DNA from: Rhyacophila brunnea
Taxonomy: Eukaryota > Arthropoda > Insecta > Trichoptera > Rhyacophilidae
Length of the DNA: 64,000 nucleotides
Assembly (NCBI GenBank): GCA_022495005.1
Contig: JAGYXB010000830.1
Location: 84,405 to 148,404 of the forward strand
Direction of reading: 5' to 3'
Numbering within the stretch: the stretch's first letter is position 1; each line of letters begins with the position of its first letter. This document shows, one piece after another, positions 22,865-33,599 of this stretch. The notes beneath the pieces were generated by a model that searched no databases, was not told the origin of the DNA, and was given only the letters and a program-made list of their open reading frames with translations. The position numbers were made by a program, and so were the translations under genes.

Positions 22865-23095
22865 TCTCAACACGAATTTAAAGGGCGCCTAATGCTTGTT
22901 ACCCTACGGTATACGTCTGCATAACGGATGTGGAGACGAAGGATGTGCTTGGTATCCTGCAATTCGCCACATGAGCAAGTCGGATATTCTATCAAGCCAA
23001 GCTGGCAGAGCTTGGAGGCAAAACCACCGTGCACGATTATGAACTGAGAAGTCCAATGGTATGTAGTCAATCTGGTTATCTCCATGCGCCACTTT
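22865..23095 (-). pseudogene. R1-like LINE C-terminal fragment
   Basis: The minus strand reads WTSQFIIVHGGFASKLCQLG then YPTCSCGELQDTKHILR, parallel to the 21.2 kb copy, with TGHG changed to IVHG. Frame is lost soon after. This is an older insertion than the 21.2 kb one. Confidence 0.75.
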
Positions 23096-23189
23096 ATATT
23101 TGGAATAAGCAAATCCGTTTGTCTTTCCTTAGAAGAGGAGGTCCACGCCCCTGCCATTTACGCACGATTGCGATCGTCAGGTCCATACA

Positions 23190-23305
23190 CTGCGTTCAAA
23201 CACATATTGGAAAACAATATATTAATTTTCCAGACCCTGGATTCAAACCCGGCACCCACGACATTATAAATTGATGCGGTAGCCGCTAGGCCATAGTGAC
23301 CAAAA
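23190..23305 (-). repeat. SINE head-like fragment
   Basis: CCTGGATTCAAACCCGGCAC and ACGACATTATAAATTGATGC on the plus strand are the complement of a box-B and head region similar to the window's SINE. Confidence 0.5.
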
Positions 23306-23628
23306 AAGAAACTACCAATATATATTTTTTTTGAAAGTAGATCGTATTTTATAAATATTTTTGTCATTTAAAGTAGTTTAAACAGTTCTTTAAAAGGTAA
23401 CAAAACTATTTTGGGAAGCATCTTAAGTTTTAATGTATCTAAGTATTCTTTTTTAATTTAATAAAATAACAATTTTTATAAATAACTTGATGTTTTATAT
23501 TCATAATATCTAAAAGAGCTTTGATGTGGCCATAGTATCAAAGCTCGATATAAATAAACGTTCAGACAGATAGATACACACTGACTCTAAAGAAAAAATT
23601 ATAGAACATACATCATTTTCAATCCCAG

Positions 23629-23693
23629 CAGGATTCAAACCTGCGTCTCTCGGGATTTGCGCCCACGTGCATTGACCACAATGCTATAGGAAT
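23629..23693 (-). repeat. tRNA-like sequence with intact T-arm
   Basis: The minus strand has TAGCATTGTGGTCAATG (D-arm-like) and a perfect T-arm, GCAGG-TTTGAAT-CCTGC. The acceptor stem was not confirmed, so a tRNA pseudogene or SINE head is more likely than a working tRNA. Confidence 0.4.
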
Positions 23694-23699
23694 TTTATC

Positions 23700-24670
23700 T
23701 AATTGTGACGAATGTTAACTAATAAATGGTTCTTACAATACTCTCCGAAGCGCTTTCTAAATTGCTTTACTATTGGCAATCGGCTTTTGTATTTTAAATC
23801 ATGGTGAGGTATTAAATTACTTTAATTATTAACTGACGTCACGGATCACTACAAGATTTTTTTATTGTAACTTACTTGAACTTGCTAATAATTTAATTAA
23901 CTTTTTTTTTATTCAAACGAATAATTCACAAGATTTAAGAATGTAACATTCTTTTTTTGAACATACATAATTTGAAAATAAATTCTTTTTTTTTTCATTT
24001 CTCAAATTACTATGTTCAATAAAAAAAATATATCATAAAAAAAAGTTAACAAAATCTTTAGTTTGTGTTTAATTTTTTTTTTACTTGTGGCTTTATGGTT
24101 TTGAGAATTTCAGGTGTGCTCATTATATGCATTAATTGTTCCTGAAATATACGAGTATGATAATTAAGGTAGTACTTATAAAATCTGTATTTAGCTAATT
24201 TTCGGCAAAATTGGGACTTGAGACACAATGGGTCTCGCGTACAGAATTTTTAGTCAGAGAATTGTATGAAAATGACAGTCTGTTGACAGCGGTCGTATCA
24301 TTTAGAAAGTATCTACAGCATTTCGCGGCTAGTGTAAAGGTTGAGGACCACTGCTTAAGAATGTGTATGTGACATAATAATATTAGCATATAAACTTAAG
24401 GACAATGCTTATCGGGTCTTTGTTAAGAGACCGCTTTGTCCTATCTTGAATAATACATTCTATAAATATCTGCATAATGATGTATTATACAAACGACGCC
24501 AGAACGAGGAGACAATAGACGAAAGGGGTAATAATTGGAAAATTATTATTTTGATAGTGCCCGATGTAACCGATGTTACCCTAAAATTATTTTAATAATT
24601 TTAATCTCACGACTTTTTGAATTTATTACTAAATAATTACAAGATGAATAGAACTTTTTATATACAACGT
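23700..24670. other. Mostly featureless AT-rich stretch
   Basis: No repeat family of the window was recognised. It contains the weak exon candidate at 24085-24141. Confidence 0.45.
24085..24141 (-). CDS. Weak candidate exon (unassigned)
   Basis: On the minus strand a TATATTTCAG acceptor-like site is followed by 57 bases reading EQLMHIMSTPEILKTIKPQ, then GTAAAA as a possible donor. It is on the same strand as the kinase exon, but no homology to that family is recognised. In AT-rich DNA such a short frame could be chance. Confidence 0.15.
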
Positions 24671-24674
24671 TTTT

Positions 24675-24880
24675 AAATTTTCCGTTGAATCATATAAACT
24701 TGACTTAACTAGCATAAACGATCAAAAATATTTGTACTTGATAGAAATAATAATGAAATGTCATTTTGACATTTCATATTGATTTCCATAGTAACGCAAG
24801 TATATATTAATAATTTAGTTGCTAGGACCCCAGTCCCCTAGCAACCAATAATAGTGGATTAGATGACGGATTTCTTCCGA
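24675..24880 (-). repeat. Interspersed repeat, inverse of 52.5-52.7 kb
   Basis: GAAATGTCATTTTGACATTT, CCATAGTAACGCAAGTATAT and GTTGCTAGGACCCC occur in reverse order and orientation at 52495-52690. A GAAATGTCATTTTGACATTTC palindrome is included. Unclassified. Confidence 0.65.
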
Positions 24881-24884
24881 AATA

Positions 24885-25540
24885 ACTTTTCATACAAAAC
24901 AGAATTAACTGAAAATGAATTCAATACTACGGCATCGTGTTCTGATATATTCTAAAAGTTTAAAATGTCTAGCTAGTCGGAAAGTTAGTTAAAAATTGAT
25001 TGCAAGATTTGTACTGGATAAACAACCACCGGATAACAAGAATACGAGCTAATAAAAACGTTGTAAAATCATGAAAATTATGGCTTTTTGGTTAATTCTA
25101 CGATAATTATTGACAGCTGTTGCGGACTATGAACGTATCGTCATAACGACCCCAATTGGTTTATGGCCCGGAACACAGTGACACGTTAATTGACGTAGGA
25201 CTGTTTTTGAGGCCTCATACGGTGAAAAAAAATAACAATCATATTTTAGTTTTCCAAATAAATCTATGCATTCAAACAATTATTGATTGGTTTAATTTAG
25301 TTTTAAATTACGTCACATTTTTTAATTTTCGCCACCAAATTTGTTGAAAATGAACGATTTCAGTATAAAGAACGAATTCATGGAATATTGTATTCGCATA
25401 TTTTCAATTTTTTTATTAGTTTTGTAACGTCATAGTTTATACAACCCCCTATCGCCTTTGTCACAAATCATCACATCGTATTCGACCCTTTCCTCTCTCA
25501 GGGTGTGACGTCATAATTATATTCTTCTTCTTCTTGTTTT
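24885..25540. other. No recognisable feature
   Basis: AT-rich; one GTGACGTCAT motif at about 25505. No gene seen. Confidence 0.45.
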
Positions 25541-25544
25541 ACAC

Positions 25545-25690
25545 TGTCACGACCCAGCATTGGGGCATAGGGAAAGCATAAGTTCGCGCCACTTCCCTCG
25601 ATCTATCGCCAACTCTTGCGCTTTCCATCATTCCAGACCTGCGGCGCGTAGTTCACTTTTGTAGTACCGCTGCAGGGTGAGGGAGGGCTG
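25545..25690 (-). pseudogene. RTE-like LINE 3' end fragment
   Basis: The minus strand reads RYYKSELRAAGLE, a stop, then WKAQELAIDREKWRELML and a final stop. It is the same C-terminal layout as the 16-17 kb element (AGL, DR-W-R). An A/GAA-rich 3' tail follows at 25535. An internal stop marks it as dead. Confidence 0.65.
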
Positions 25691-25757
25691 GCAACGACTA
25701 CGGAACCCTAATTTATTTTTACCTAATAAATTAAGAATAACGCTTGCATTAAATTTA

Positions 25758-25880
25758 GTGGCTTGAGAACCTTTGTGATCGGTACGAGTGCAGCTCCACC
25801 AAATTGTTCCCACGTAGCAGATGCTAGAGTATAGATTGGTCTGGTGGTGATCAACCTCCGATAGAAGATGAAGTACAGTA
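25758..25880 (+). pseudogene. LINE fragment related to 10.65-10.95 kb
   Basis: GTGGCTTGAGAACCTTTGTG and GGTACGAGTGCAGCTCCACC match the WLKNLRDWYECSS segment at 10.8 kb, then the frame decays. Confidence 0.6.
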
Positions 25881-25964
25881 CTGTAGGATTTATTTGGCTT
25901 GTAATTTGTATCCTTTTAGAAAGAGAATTTTTGACTTATACTCGTTAGGTCACCCATTTAAATG

Positions 25965-26490
25965 TTATTAAACGTCTCAAAGACAAAAGTAGAAGGAGTG
26001 CTTTCGGACGTCTGAATAGTATATTCAAGAGTGACCTACCATTGTGTCTTAAGCGTAGGGTGTTCGACCAATGTGTGCTACCCGTGCTCACGTATGGCTG
26101 CGAGACGTGGACTCTCAACACGAGAGATGTCCAAAGGCTAAGAGTCGCACAGCGAGGCATGGAGAGGTGTATGTTGGGCATCACGCGAAAGGACCGTAAG
26201 AGAAACGAATGGGTTAGGCAGCAGACAGGAGTACGCGATGTAATAGACGTTGCCAAACAGCTGGGGCACATTCCTCGCCGAAAGGATAGCCGCTGGACAA
26301 ATGCTGTCATCCAGTGGTACCCAAGGGGCACGAAACGGCCCCAGGGTCGCCCTAAAAGCCGCTGGATTTACGAACTGGTAAAGTTCGGCGGAAATACGTG
26401 GCAGCAAACGACACAGGACCGAGAGAGTTGGAAGAAGCTTGGGGAGGCTTTCATCCAGTAGTGAATTGACCCCGGCTGATGATGATGATG
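25965..26490 (+). pseudogene. RTE-like LINE C-terminal segment and (GAT)n tail
   Basis: An open frame runs through SAFGRLNSIFKSDLP (upstream of the first Met at 26042) into CLKRRVFDQCVLPVLTYGCE, MERCMLGITRKDRKRNEW and a W-P-G-RPQGRPKSRW block. It ends GEAFIQ and a stop at 26461. This is the region after the reverse-transcriptase core in RTE-like elements. The 3' end is GGCTGATGATGATGATGA. It is the best preserved of at least five RTE-like fragments in the window. Endonuclease and RT core are absent. Confidence 0.85.
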
Positions 26491-26639
26491 AATTAAGTGT
26501 CAACAGATTTTGGATAAGTAAGTGTAATTTCTTTTATTGTATTAATTTTTAGTAGTTAAGTTTTAAGTTAACTTTTAGTGTGTCAATTAATGGTGGAACT
26601 GCATTGTATTATTGATTAATTTAATAAAACGCATTTTTT

Positions 26640-26685
26640 TTTGAAAATGTCTCTGAGGCGGACGAAATCGGTCCAAATTTGTTAA
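26640..26685 (+). repeat. Shared AGGCGGACGAAAYCGGTCC motif
   Basis: CTGAGGCGGACGAAATCGG here is matched on the minus strand at 34935-34968 (TGAGGCGGACGAAACCGGTC). Short inverted AATAAAACGCA/TGCGTTTTATT segments flank the first copy (26628 and 26728). The CTGA...GAAA order hints at a decayed hammerhead-type terminal repeat, but the GA of the CUGANGA box is not preserved. Confidence 0.35.
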
Positions 26686-26999
26686 ATAATAAAAGTGGAA
26701 CAAGTACCTACACCTACCTACTAAAAATTTTGCGTTTTATTAAATCAATCAATAATAAGTAAGTGAAAATTAAAAAAATACTTACATTTTGCAATATTAT
26801 ACTCAATTATAAAACCCCATAGTTTGGCCTCTGCAACGCAACCGGAGTTGTTATCACGCGAAAATTAATAGCCATAATAAAACCTTAAAAACTCCATATT
26901 GCCAAAATAATAAATCCTAACCGAATTACGACACAAAAACCATGATAAATCAGCGGAGATTTTATTAAAAAATAGCCGAATTTTAATTGTTTCCATACC

Positions 27000-27200
27000 G
27001 AGATCCACGCTCTCGGCGCGTGACGTCAGAGCGGGCGCCGCGACGCTGGCCGATGACGTCGTGCGACGCTCGTGGGGGTTGCCACGGCGACCGAGGTCTG
27101 GGCGCACACGTGTAAATGCGTGGCGCGAGGGGATTCGGTCCTATCTACGCGCCAGAAATTCAGCGAATCCACCCTATTGGTGCGTTTTTTTTTTATTTTT
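27000..27200. promoter_or_regulatory. CpG-rich island with CRE and X-box-like motifs
   Basis: This is the most G+C- and CpG-rich stretch in the window. It holds TGACGTCA (27022), TGACGTC (27054), an imperfect RFX X-box-like GTTGCCACGGCGAC (27079) and CACGTG-like CACACGTG. Such islands usually mark promoters or 5' exons. Neither strand shows a recognised coding sequence, so whether it serves a host gene or is part of an element is open. Confidence 0.4.
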
Positions 27201-27204
27201 CTCA

Positions 27205-27838
27205 ATGTGAGTGTTTTAAATTTTTTTGCTCAAATGTTACGGCTTATGCTAATGAAATGGGCGAAGACGGCAAAGATATTGATTTAATTCTGTATATTCC
27301 ATATAAAAGTCACTTATTTATTTTATAGTAATTTAAATTCATGATGAAAAAAGGTTTGACCATGACAAGATTATTATAATAGTTAGTCTTATGAAATTTT
27401 AATAAGTATTCATTATTATTGGGTTATTTATTTATTTATTTATTTAAGAATACAAAACATTGTGGACAACATATTTATCAAATGTTTTATAATTTCAAAT
27501 ATTTATGTTATCAAATCAGTAATATAGATTTTTAATACGTCATAAGCCATTTTTTGACATTTGTGTTCAATATTGTTTGGCAAATCATCATATAAAAAGT
27601 GCTTGAGTTTGACATATTATTTGTGATTGTTCATTTAAATATTCTATAAAAATAAGGCATGCTGACTGCGTTCTCCAAGTGCCATTAACTGTTCATAAAA
27701 TCAATCTGCTCATTGTATTGGTAAAACTGATCCAGAAAAAAGTAAATAAGTATGTGGAGCTATACACTAAAATGGAGAAAATGTGACATCTCAAAAAAGT
27801 ATATATACGACCACTGGCAAAGTTCCGTATACACTGAT
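27205..27838. other. Featureless; (TTTA)n microsatellite at 27423-27448
   Basis: AT-rich sequence with a short tetranucleotide run. No gene recognised. Confidence 0.5.
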
Positions 27839-27944
27839 ACTAAGGTTCTCAATACCGGTATTTCAAAACCGGTATCCCAGGATTGTTAAAATTTTATTTA
27901 AAAATCAAACAATACTGATATATTCGGTATAGAAAATGGGAACT

Positions 27945-28075
27945 AAATGTATTAATTAACATAGACTGTAAATTTTTCGTCGGATTACACGATGTCTGGT
28001 TTACTTCCGTTGCCCTTAAACGTCATTGGTGACCACCAATGACACGTGCAGATTTGCAAAATACATTATGGTAGG
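27945..28075. mobile_element. Fragment of M2 MITE
   Basis: AAATGTATTAATTAACATA, CACGATGTCTGGTTTACTTC and CGTCATTGGTGACCA match 58107-58220, the internal part of the M2 copy there. Confidence 0.6.
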
Positions 28076-28509
28076 TACTTCCCTAAATTTATATTTATCA
28101 AAATGTTTTCCCTGGTCGCTTGCGGGGTTTAGAAGTTGTCAGGTGTGTTTATATATCTATAAGAGATTTATATAATATATATTGGGTGAACTTTTCAGTA
28201 GACTTTAATATGACGGAATGATTAGGATGCTGGAGGGGGGTTATACCAAGGATGGCAGGCATTGGCCTTTAATGATGATGAGGTTGGGTCCGAGGTCTGC
28301 TTTTCACTCACTAGCACTACCACTCTCGTGCGATACTGTTAATTGAGTCACCCTGTGCACGTACATGACGTCTTAATGTTTTACAGGTAATAGGTGTTTA
28401 CTCTCAGGTGATTGAAGAATGACTGCCTGTTAAGGATAATGATGTCAGGTCGGTAAGACATTTATATTGTACTAGAACCGCCATAATTTGCCCAACCATA
28501 TATATTCAT

Positions 28510-29047
28510 CAGTGGCGATAGGTGGATGTAGGCTTTTAAGATCGGACATAAATAGTGCACATTAAACTTTGTTAGTCATACGTATTTGTTTTTATTTAAG
28601 ATGGTGTTAATCATATCAAACTATAATAGTTTTGGTATACTTTGGGCGATACGACAAAATTGTGCTAACTTTTTCAGACATACTTATTTGTTTTCGATGA
28701 ATTAAGAATATATTATATTTCACATGTTGTTGGTTAGTTTTTTAAAATTCATTATGCCCTGCCTAACGAAACCATAATCGATAAAAAATATTCTTCTATC
28801 TATAAAATATCTAAAATTATGTATGGTAGTATAGTTTTAAATATGTTATAGATACACGTATAAATTTTTATTATTATCTACTATGGCTTGCATTCGGCAG
28901 GGTTTCATTAACATTTAAAAACTAACAAAATACTATCTACACAATATTGTAGTCTTGGTTCATTGAAAACAAATACGTTTAACTGACAATGATTAATATG
29001 CACTAATTATGTGGGATTTTACCAGCCCACCTCCACCCTTCGTCATG
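28510..29047. mobile_element. M1 MITE, about 538 bp, near-perfect TSD
   Basis: CAGTGGCGATAGGTGGATGT to CCACCCTTCGTCATG with the long M1 inverted arms. Flanks ATATTCAT (28502-28509) and ATATTAAT (29048-29055) match at 7 of 8 positions. Non-coding. Confidence 0.8.
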
Positions 29048-29841
29048 ATATTAATACAGGTATTCAATAGGAAATATCTAAATACCGGTGTTGGTTTTTT
29101 CATTTGGTATTGCAATCCCTAACTGATATCACATATTTGGAGGAGATGAGTATTTCTCACCTCCTGGGGGAAATTAAAAAAAACAGTCCTTCTGGGTATA
29201 TGTTACATCACTCAGATATCCATGATGCAATTATGAGAGAGAAAAAAATGCCTTGATACTAATAATAATAAATTTAGCGATACTAAAATTAATGTCCTGG
29301 AATCAACATTAAAAGTTTGATTGTCGTTCTCTTTATTAGTGCAAAGTCATTGGTGCCTACAAAACGTTCCTAAACTAGATGTGACGCTAAAAAACAAACG
29401 TAGCCATCTCCATCACAAGTGAAACTGAGTAAATCAACTTTTTTGTTTTTGTGGTTAATTTGAACCCGTAAGTTAATAATTTCCTAATTTATGATTATAT
29501 TTTATTTAAAAGATACGATTTAAACAATGCTCAATAATCGCGAATCTTTAATAAACAAGATATTTACGATTTTATGTTGGAGATGGCTATGTTTGTTTTG
29601 TATCATCTGGATTTGACCAGGTTTGAAATAAATACTTTTGGAGATGGACAGTTTTGTTTTGTATTCGATTGGTTTGTTTTGTATTCTAACAAACAGGGTT
29701 GTGTTAAAATGGGTGCCGGACGAAATCCCGAATGCCGACATCCCGAAAGCCAAAATCCCGAATGGCCGAAATTCCGAATGGCCGGAATCCCGAAGGCCGA
29801 AATCCCGAAAAATAAAAAAATATAAACAGTATTAATTTTCA

Positions 29842-30830
29842 ACCAGCGGTTCCCCAATAGGCGGCGCTTTTTCTTGGGTGTGTTTAACAAGATAATTAAA
29901 ATAGTTATATAAAAACTGTTATTAATTATGGAATGAAGCAACAAAATAATTTTCAACTAGCGGCACCCCAAAAGGCGGCGCTTTTTCTCGATTGTATAAT
30001 TTATCTGGATAATTAAAATAGTAGTATTAAAAACTATTATTAATTATGGAATGAAGCAAAAAAATAATTTTCAACCAGCGGTACCCCAATAGGCGGCGCT
30101 TTTTCTTGAATGTGTAATTTAACAAGATAATTAAAATAGTTATAATAAAAACTATTCATAATTATGGAATCAAGCAACAAAATAATTTTCAACCAGCGGC
30201 ACCCCAAAAGGCGGCGCTTTTTCTCGATTGTATAATTTATCTAGATAATTAAAATAGTAGTATTAAAAACTATTATTAATTATGGAATGAAGCAAAAAAA
30301 TAATTTTCAACCAGCGGTACCCCAATAGGCGGCGCTTTTTCTTAAATGTGTAATTTAACAAGATAATTAAAATAGTTATAATAAAAACTATTCATAATTA
30401 TGGAATCAAGCAGCAAAATTATTTTCAACCAGCGGCACCCTAAAAGGCGGCGCTTTTTCTCGATTGTATAATTTATCTTGATAATTAAAATAGTAGTATT
30501 AAAAACTATTATTAATTATGGAATGAAGCAAAAAAATAATTTTCGGTACCCCAATAGGCGGCGCTTTTTCTTGAATGTGTAATTTAACAAGATAATTAAA
30601 ATAGTTATAAAAAACTATTCATAATTATGGAATCAAGCAACAAAATAATTTTCAACCAGCGGCACCCCAAAAGGGGACGCTTTTTCTCGATTGTATAATT
30701 TAACAAGATAATCAAAATAGTTATATAAAAACTATTATTAATTATGAAATAATGCAAAAAAATAATTTTCAACCAGCTGTACCCCAATAGGCGGCTCTTT
30801 TTCAAGAGTGTGTAATTAAACAAGATAATT
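29842..30830 (+). repeat. Nine 118-bp monomers, alternating A/B types
   Basis: The GGCGGCGCTTTTTC landmark occurs at 29861, 29975, 30093, 30211, 30329, 30447, 30558, 30674 and 30791 (last three with small changes), a spacing of about 118 bp. Odd monomers carry ACCCCAATAGG with GTGTAATTTAACAAGAT; even ones carry ACCCCAAAAGG with TTGTATAATTTATCT. The real unit is therefore a dimer of about 236 bp, as in higher-order satellite arrays. Confidence 0.85.
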
Positions 30831-30889
30831 ATTTTCTTACTTCATTCCATAATTAATAATTGTTCTTATATAACTATTTTAATTATCTT

Positions 30890-31545
30890 GTAAAATTATA
30901 CAATCGAGGAAAAGCGCCGCCTATTGGGGTGCAGCTGGTTGAAAATTATTTTGTTGCTTCATTTCATAATTAATAACAGTTTTTATATAACTATTTTAAT
31001 TATCTTGTTAAATTACTTACTCAAGAAAAAGCGCCGCCTATTGGGGTACCGCTGGTTGAAAATTATTTTCTTGCTTCATTTCATAATTGATAATAGTTTT
31101 AAATACTACTATTTTAATTATCTAGTTAAAATATACAATCGAGAAAAAGCGCCGCCTTTTGGGGTGCCGCTGGTTGAAAATTATTTTGTTGCTTTATTCT
31201 ATAATTAATAATAGTTTTAAATACTACTAAGTATTTTAATTATCTAGTTAAAATATACAATCGAGAAAAAGCGCCGCCTTTTGGGGTGCCGCTGGTTGAA
31301 AATTATTTTGTTGCATCATTCCATAATTAATAATAGTTTTTATATAACTATTCTAATTATCTTGTTAAATTACACACTCTAGAAAACGCGCCGCCTATTG
31401 GGGTGCCGCTGGTTGAAAATTATTTTCTTGCTTCATTTTATAATTAATAATAGTTTTATATAACTATTTTAATTATCTTGTTAAATTATACAATCGAAGA
31501 AAATCGCCGTCTATTGGGGTGCCGCTGGTTGAAAATTATTACTGT
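30890..31545 (-). repeat. Six inverted monomers, opposite arm of the foldback
   Basis: The complement landmark GCGCCGCC occurs at 30914, 31031, 31149, 31271, 31388 and (mutated) 31505. The arm is shorter than the left one (six against nine monomers) and keeps both A- and B-type variants. Confidence 0.85.
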
Positions 31546-31902
31546 TTATATTTTTTTATTTTTCGGGATTTCGGCCTTCGGGATTTTGTCCGGCACCCGA
31601 AAAAAACAACAATATAAATGTATAACTTATTTCATATTTACAACTAACACTTAATAATTTGAAAATTATAATTGGGTTTATGAATTTATTTTGAGTTTTA
31701 TGATATTAGAATTAAATAGGTAACTAAGCAAACATAACAATATTTTTGAATAAAAATATATAAAAAATATAGATGACTGAACCAGTTTACACGATATTAT
31801 GCAGCTTTAAAACTGAACTTAAAATATGAACAGCCAAGGCACAGCCTTGAGGTTCTAAGATGCTAACTGTCGTAAAACGTTTGAAAATCAAAATTTACTT
31901 AC

Positions 31903-31963
31903 CGTTTTTCAGTCTTCTTTGAACGTTTAATGGTATAATTTGATCTGGTAAACTTTCGTGCAT
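31903..31963 (-). CDS. Candidate first coding exon downstream of a TATA/CCAAT promoter
   Basis: On the minus strand an ATG at 31963 opens a frame of 20 codons (MHESLPDQIIPLNVQRRLKN) that runs to a consensus donor, G|GTAAGT, at 31902-31897. A short upstream frame begins at an ATG near 32006. A TATA box and two CCAAT boxes lie at expected distances upstream. The product is not recognised and no second exon was found; the foldback would lie in the intron. It could belong to a transposon. Confidence 0.25.
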
Positions 31964-32047
31964 TATCTGGAGACACTATTTCAAACTTTATTTGGATTAT
32001 TTTCCATTCTTTGACAATTATTTCGCTTAAAAACTTGAAGAGCACAT

Positions 32048-32178
32048 CTTATATACAGAGAAACCTTTTTGCTGATGGGAGCCATATTGATAAAATGCCA
32101 CGACATGATTGGCCATTCTGAAAAAGTGCTACGTCGTGATTGGCTAAGACGAATGTGACCACGTTTGATATAAAAAGT
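32048..32178. promoter_or_regulatory. Divergent promoter-like segment
   Basis: The minus strand has GTATATAAG (32048-32056) and two CCAAT boxes (32108-32112 and 32139-32143, seen as ATTGG). The plus strand has ATATAAAAAG at 32169-32178 downstream of the same CCAAT boxes. TATA boxes pointing outward from shared CCAAT boxes about 120 bp apart resemble divergent promoters of small genes such as histones, but no histone frame is present. Confidence 0.35.
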
Positions 32179-32361
32179 CAATGGAGATGACTAAGTTTGA
32201 AAAAATCACAACTTTTATTTTGATTTTTTAAGCAGAAAATAAGGAGATAGACATGTCTGAAGTGAATATTATTATATAAAACAACACAAGCAGTCATACC
32301 AATAAAAATCTCAAAAAAGTCAGTGACTGGAGATGGCCACGTTTGTTTTTTAACGTCACAG

Positions 32362-32743
32362 ATAATGTTATTATTTACTAGAAAGTTGCCGAATGGGTTT
32401 ACAATTTAATAATATTACACAGTAAAGGATCTTATATGCAAGATACTTAACAGTTTCTCGAATCATCTTTCGGTTTCAATAAGTATATTATTGCGGAAAC
32501 TCTGAGAAGATAATTATGCAAACTTGCCAGTGTTTCGTATGCATGGTTTATTAACACCTCCAAACCTCTAGTTATTTTCAAAACCATAATAATTATTGTG
32601 ATGGCAATATAGTTGCGACCAACCTATAGTTATTTTTTAATTATATGAAATCGTAGTTATTTATGTTGAAATCTTCAAAACAAATCTTAGACAACAAACT
32701 TAAAAAAAATTCAAACTGAACATTTTTAACTCTCAACCCGCCC
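32362..32743. other. No recognisable feature
   Basis: AT-rich, no repeat or gene identified. Confidence 0.5.
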
Positions 32744-32744
32744 G

Positions 32745-33279
32745 CAGTGGCAAAGGGTGGAGGTAGACTGTGAATATCCAACATAAATACTGCACACTAA
32801 ATTTTGTCAGTAATAAGTATTTGTTTTCATTGAAATAAGACTACAATTAATTACAGATGATGTTGGTTAGTTTTTAAAATTCAATTAAACCCTGCGAAAA
32901 CCAAGCAATAATAGATAATAGTCAAAAAATACTCGTCTATCTAGGAAATATCTAAAATCATTCAATTAAACCACCATAAGTTTGGATATTTTATAGATAG
33001 AATAATATTTTTTAACTATTATAGTTTGGTTAGGCAGGGCTTAATGAATTTAAAAAAAAATAACCAACAATGTGTGTAATTTGTATTTTTAATCCAACGA
33101 AAACAAATAAGTATGAATGATGGTTTGGTTTAGGCAGTGTTTAATTGAATTTTAAAAACTAACCAACACCATCTGGAAATTGTACATTCAGTTCAATGAA
33201 AAAATACGCATGACTGACAAAGTTTAATGTGCTCCATTTATGGCGAATCTTAACAGCTTACCTCCACCCTTCGCTACTG
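32745..33279. mobile_element. M1 MITE copy, 535 bp
   Basis: CAGTGGCAAAGGGTGGAGGT to CTCCACCCTTCGCTACTG with the long inverted arms of the family. The 8-bp flanks do not match. Non-coding. Confidence 0.8.
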
Positions 33280-33454
33280 CGAAGCCCTACCTTTGGTTGT
33301 GGAGCATTTTTTTACGTCTGGGAATGTCTCGGGAACAGATACCAAAGACTGAAGTGCATTCAAGTATTCTGTGACTAGTTAACAGAGATTTTCAAATGAC
33401 AAATGCCGATGGGAGAGAGGGACACGGCGAGCCAACAAAAATGAAAGATTCTAA

Positions 33455-33595
33455 TTAATACATATTATATAGTTTAAAAAACAGAGAAAAAATAAAACGT
33501 ACATACAAAATTGTGTGAAGAGATCTAATAAGACTAATTGGCTTTTTTGTCGACCAAGTCGGACGGCCCGATGGTTGACCCCAATAACTAGTTGG
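33455..33595 (-). mobile_element. R1-like LINE tail fragment
   Basis: On the minus strand GGGCCGTCCGACTTGGTCG, GCCAATTAGTCTT and AGATCTCTTCACACAATTTT follow the end of the 21.2-21.8 kb LINE, with a short internal deletion. Confidence 0.65.
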
Positions 33596-33599
33596 ATCG

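Larger units (their letters stand above)
27841..29121. mobile_element. TIR element with ATACCGGT-rich ends
   Basis: The left end has CAATACCGGTATTTCAAAAC and the right end TACCGGTGTTGG...TTTGGTATTGCAATCCCTA. The flanks ACTGATAC (27833-27840) and ACTGATAT (29122-29129) agree at 7 of 8 positions, which fits a hAT-type target duplication. It contains a fragment of M2 (27945-28075) and an M1 copy (28510-29047). A further end of this family is at 58915-59000. Confidence 0.65.
29711..31598. mobile_element. Foldback element, ends GGGTGCCGGAC
   Basis: GGGTGCCGGACGAAATCCCG at the left and the complement CGGGATTTTGTCCGGCACCC at the right bound 1.9 kb. Inside each end is a run of AAATCCCGAA-type repeats and an AAAAAAATATAAACAGTA block, then tandem 118-bp monomers pointing inward from each side. 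The whole element is one giant imperfect palindrome with centre near 30830-30845. No coding sequence; superfamily not assigned. Confidence 0.8.
29381..32359. mobile_element. Possible 3-kb composite bounded by a 37-bp inverted repeat
   Basis: GTGACGCTAAAAAACAAACG plus TAGCCATCTCCATCAC (29381-29416) is repeated inverted at 32323-32359. The GGAGATGGC(T/C)A(T/C)GTTTG motif recurs near 29580 and, partly, near 29640 and 32180. Between them lie the foldback 29711-31598 and a promoter-like segment. Whether this is one element or a coincidence of repeats is uncertain. Confidence 0.45.

Noticed and set aside
23629..23693. Functional tRNA gene
   Set aside because: T-arm is good, but a 7-bp acceptor stem and a complete cloverleaf could not be drawn, and SINE heads of similar type abound.
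29603..29956. Open frames within the foldback arms (for example 29603-29956, 30924-31208)
   Set aside because: Their peptide repeats with the 118-bp monomer period; this is translation of a tandem repeat, not a protein.
29842..30830. CRISPR-like array
   Set aside because: Units are contiguous 118-bp tandem monomers without unique spacers, in a eukaryotic transposon context.
31903..32178. Histone gene pair
   Set aside because: Promoter layout is histone-like, but neither downstream frame matches any core or linker histone.
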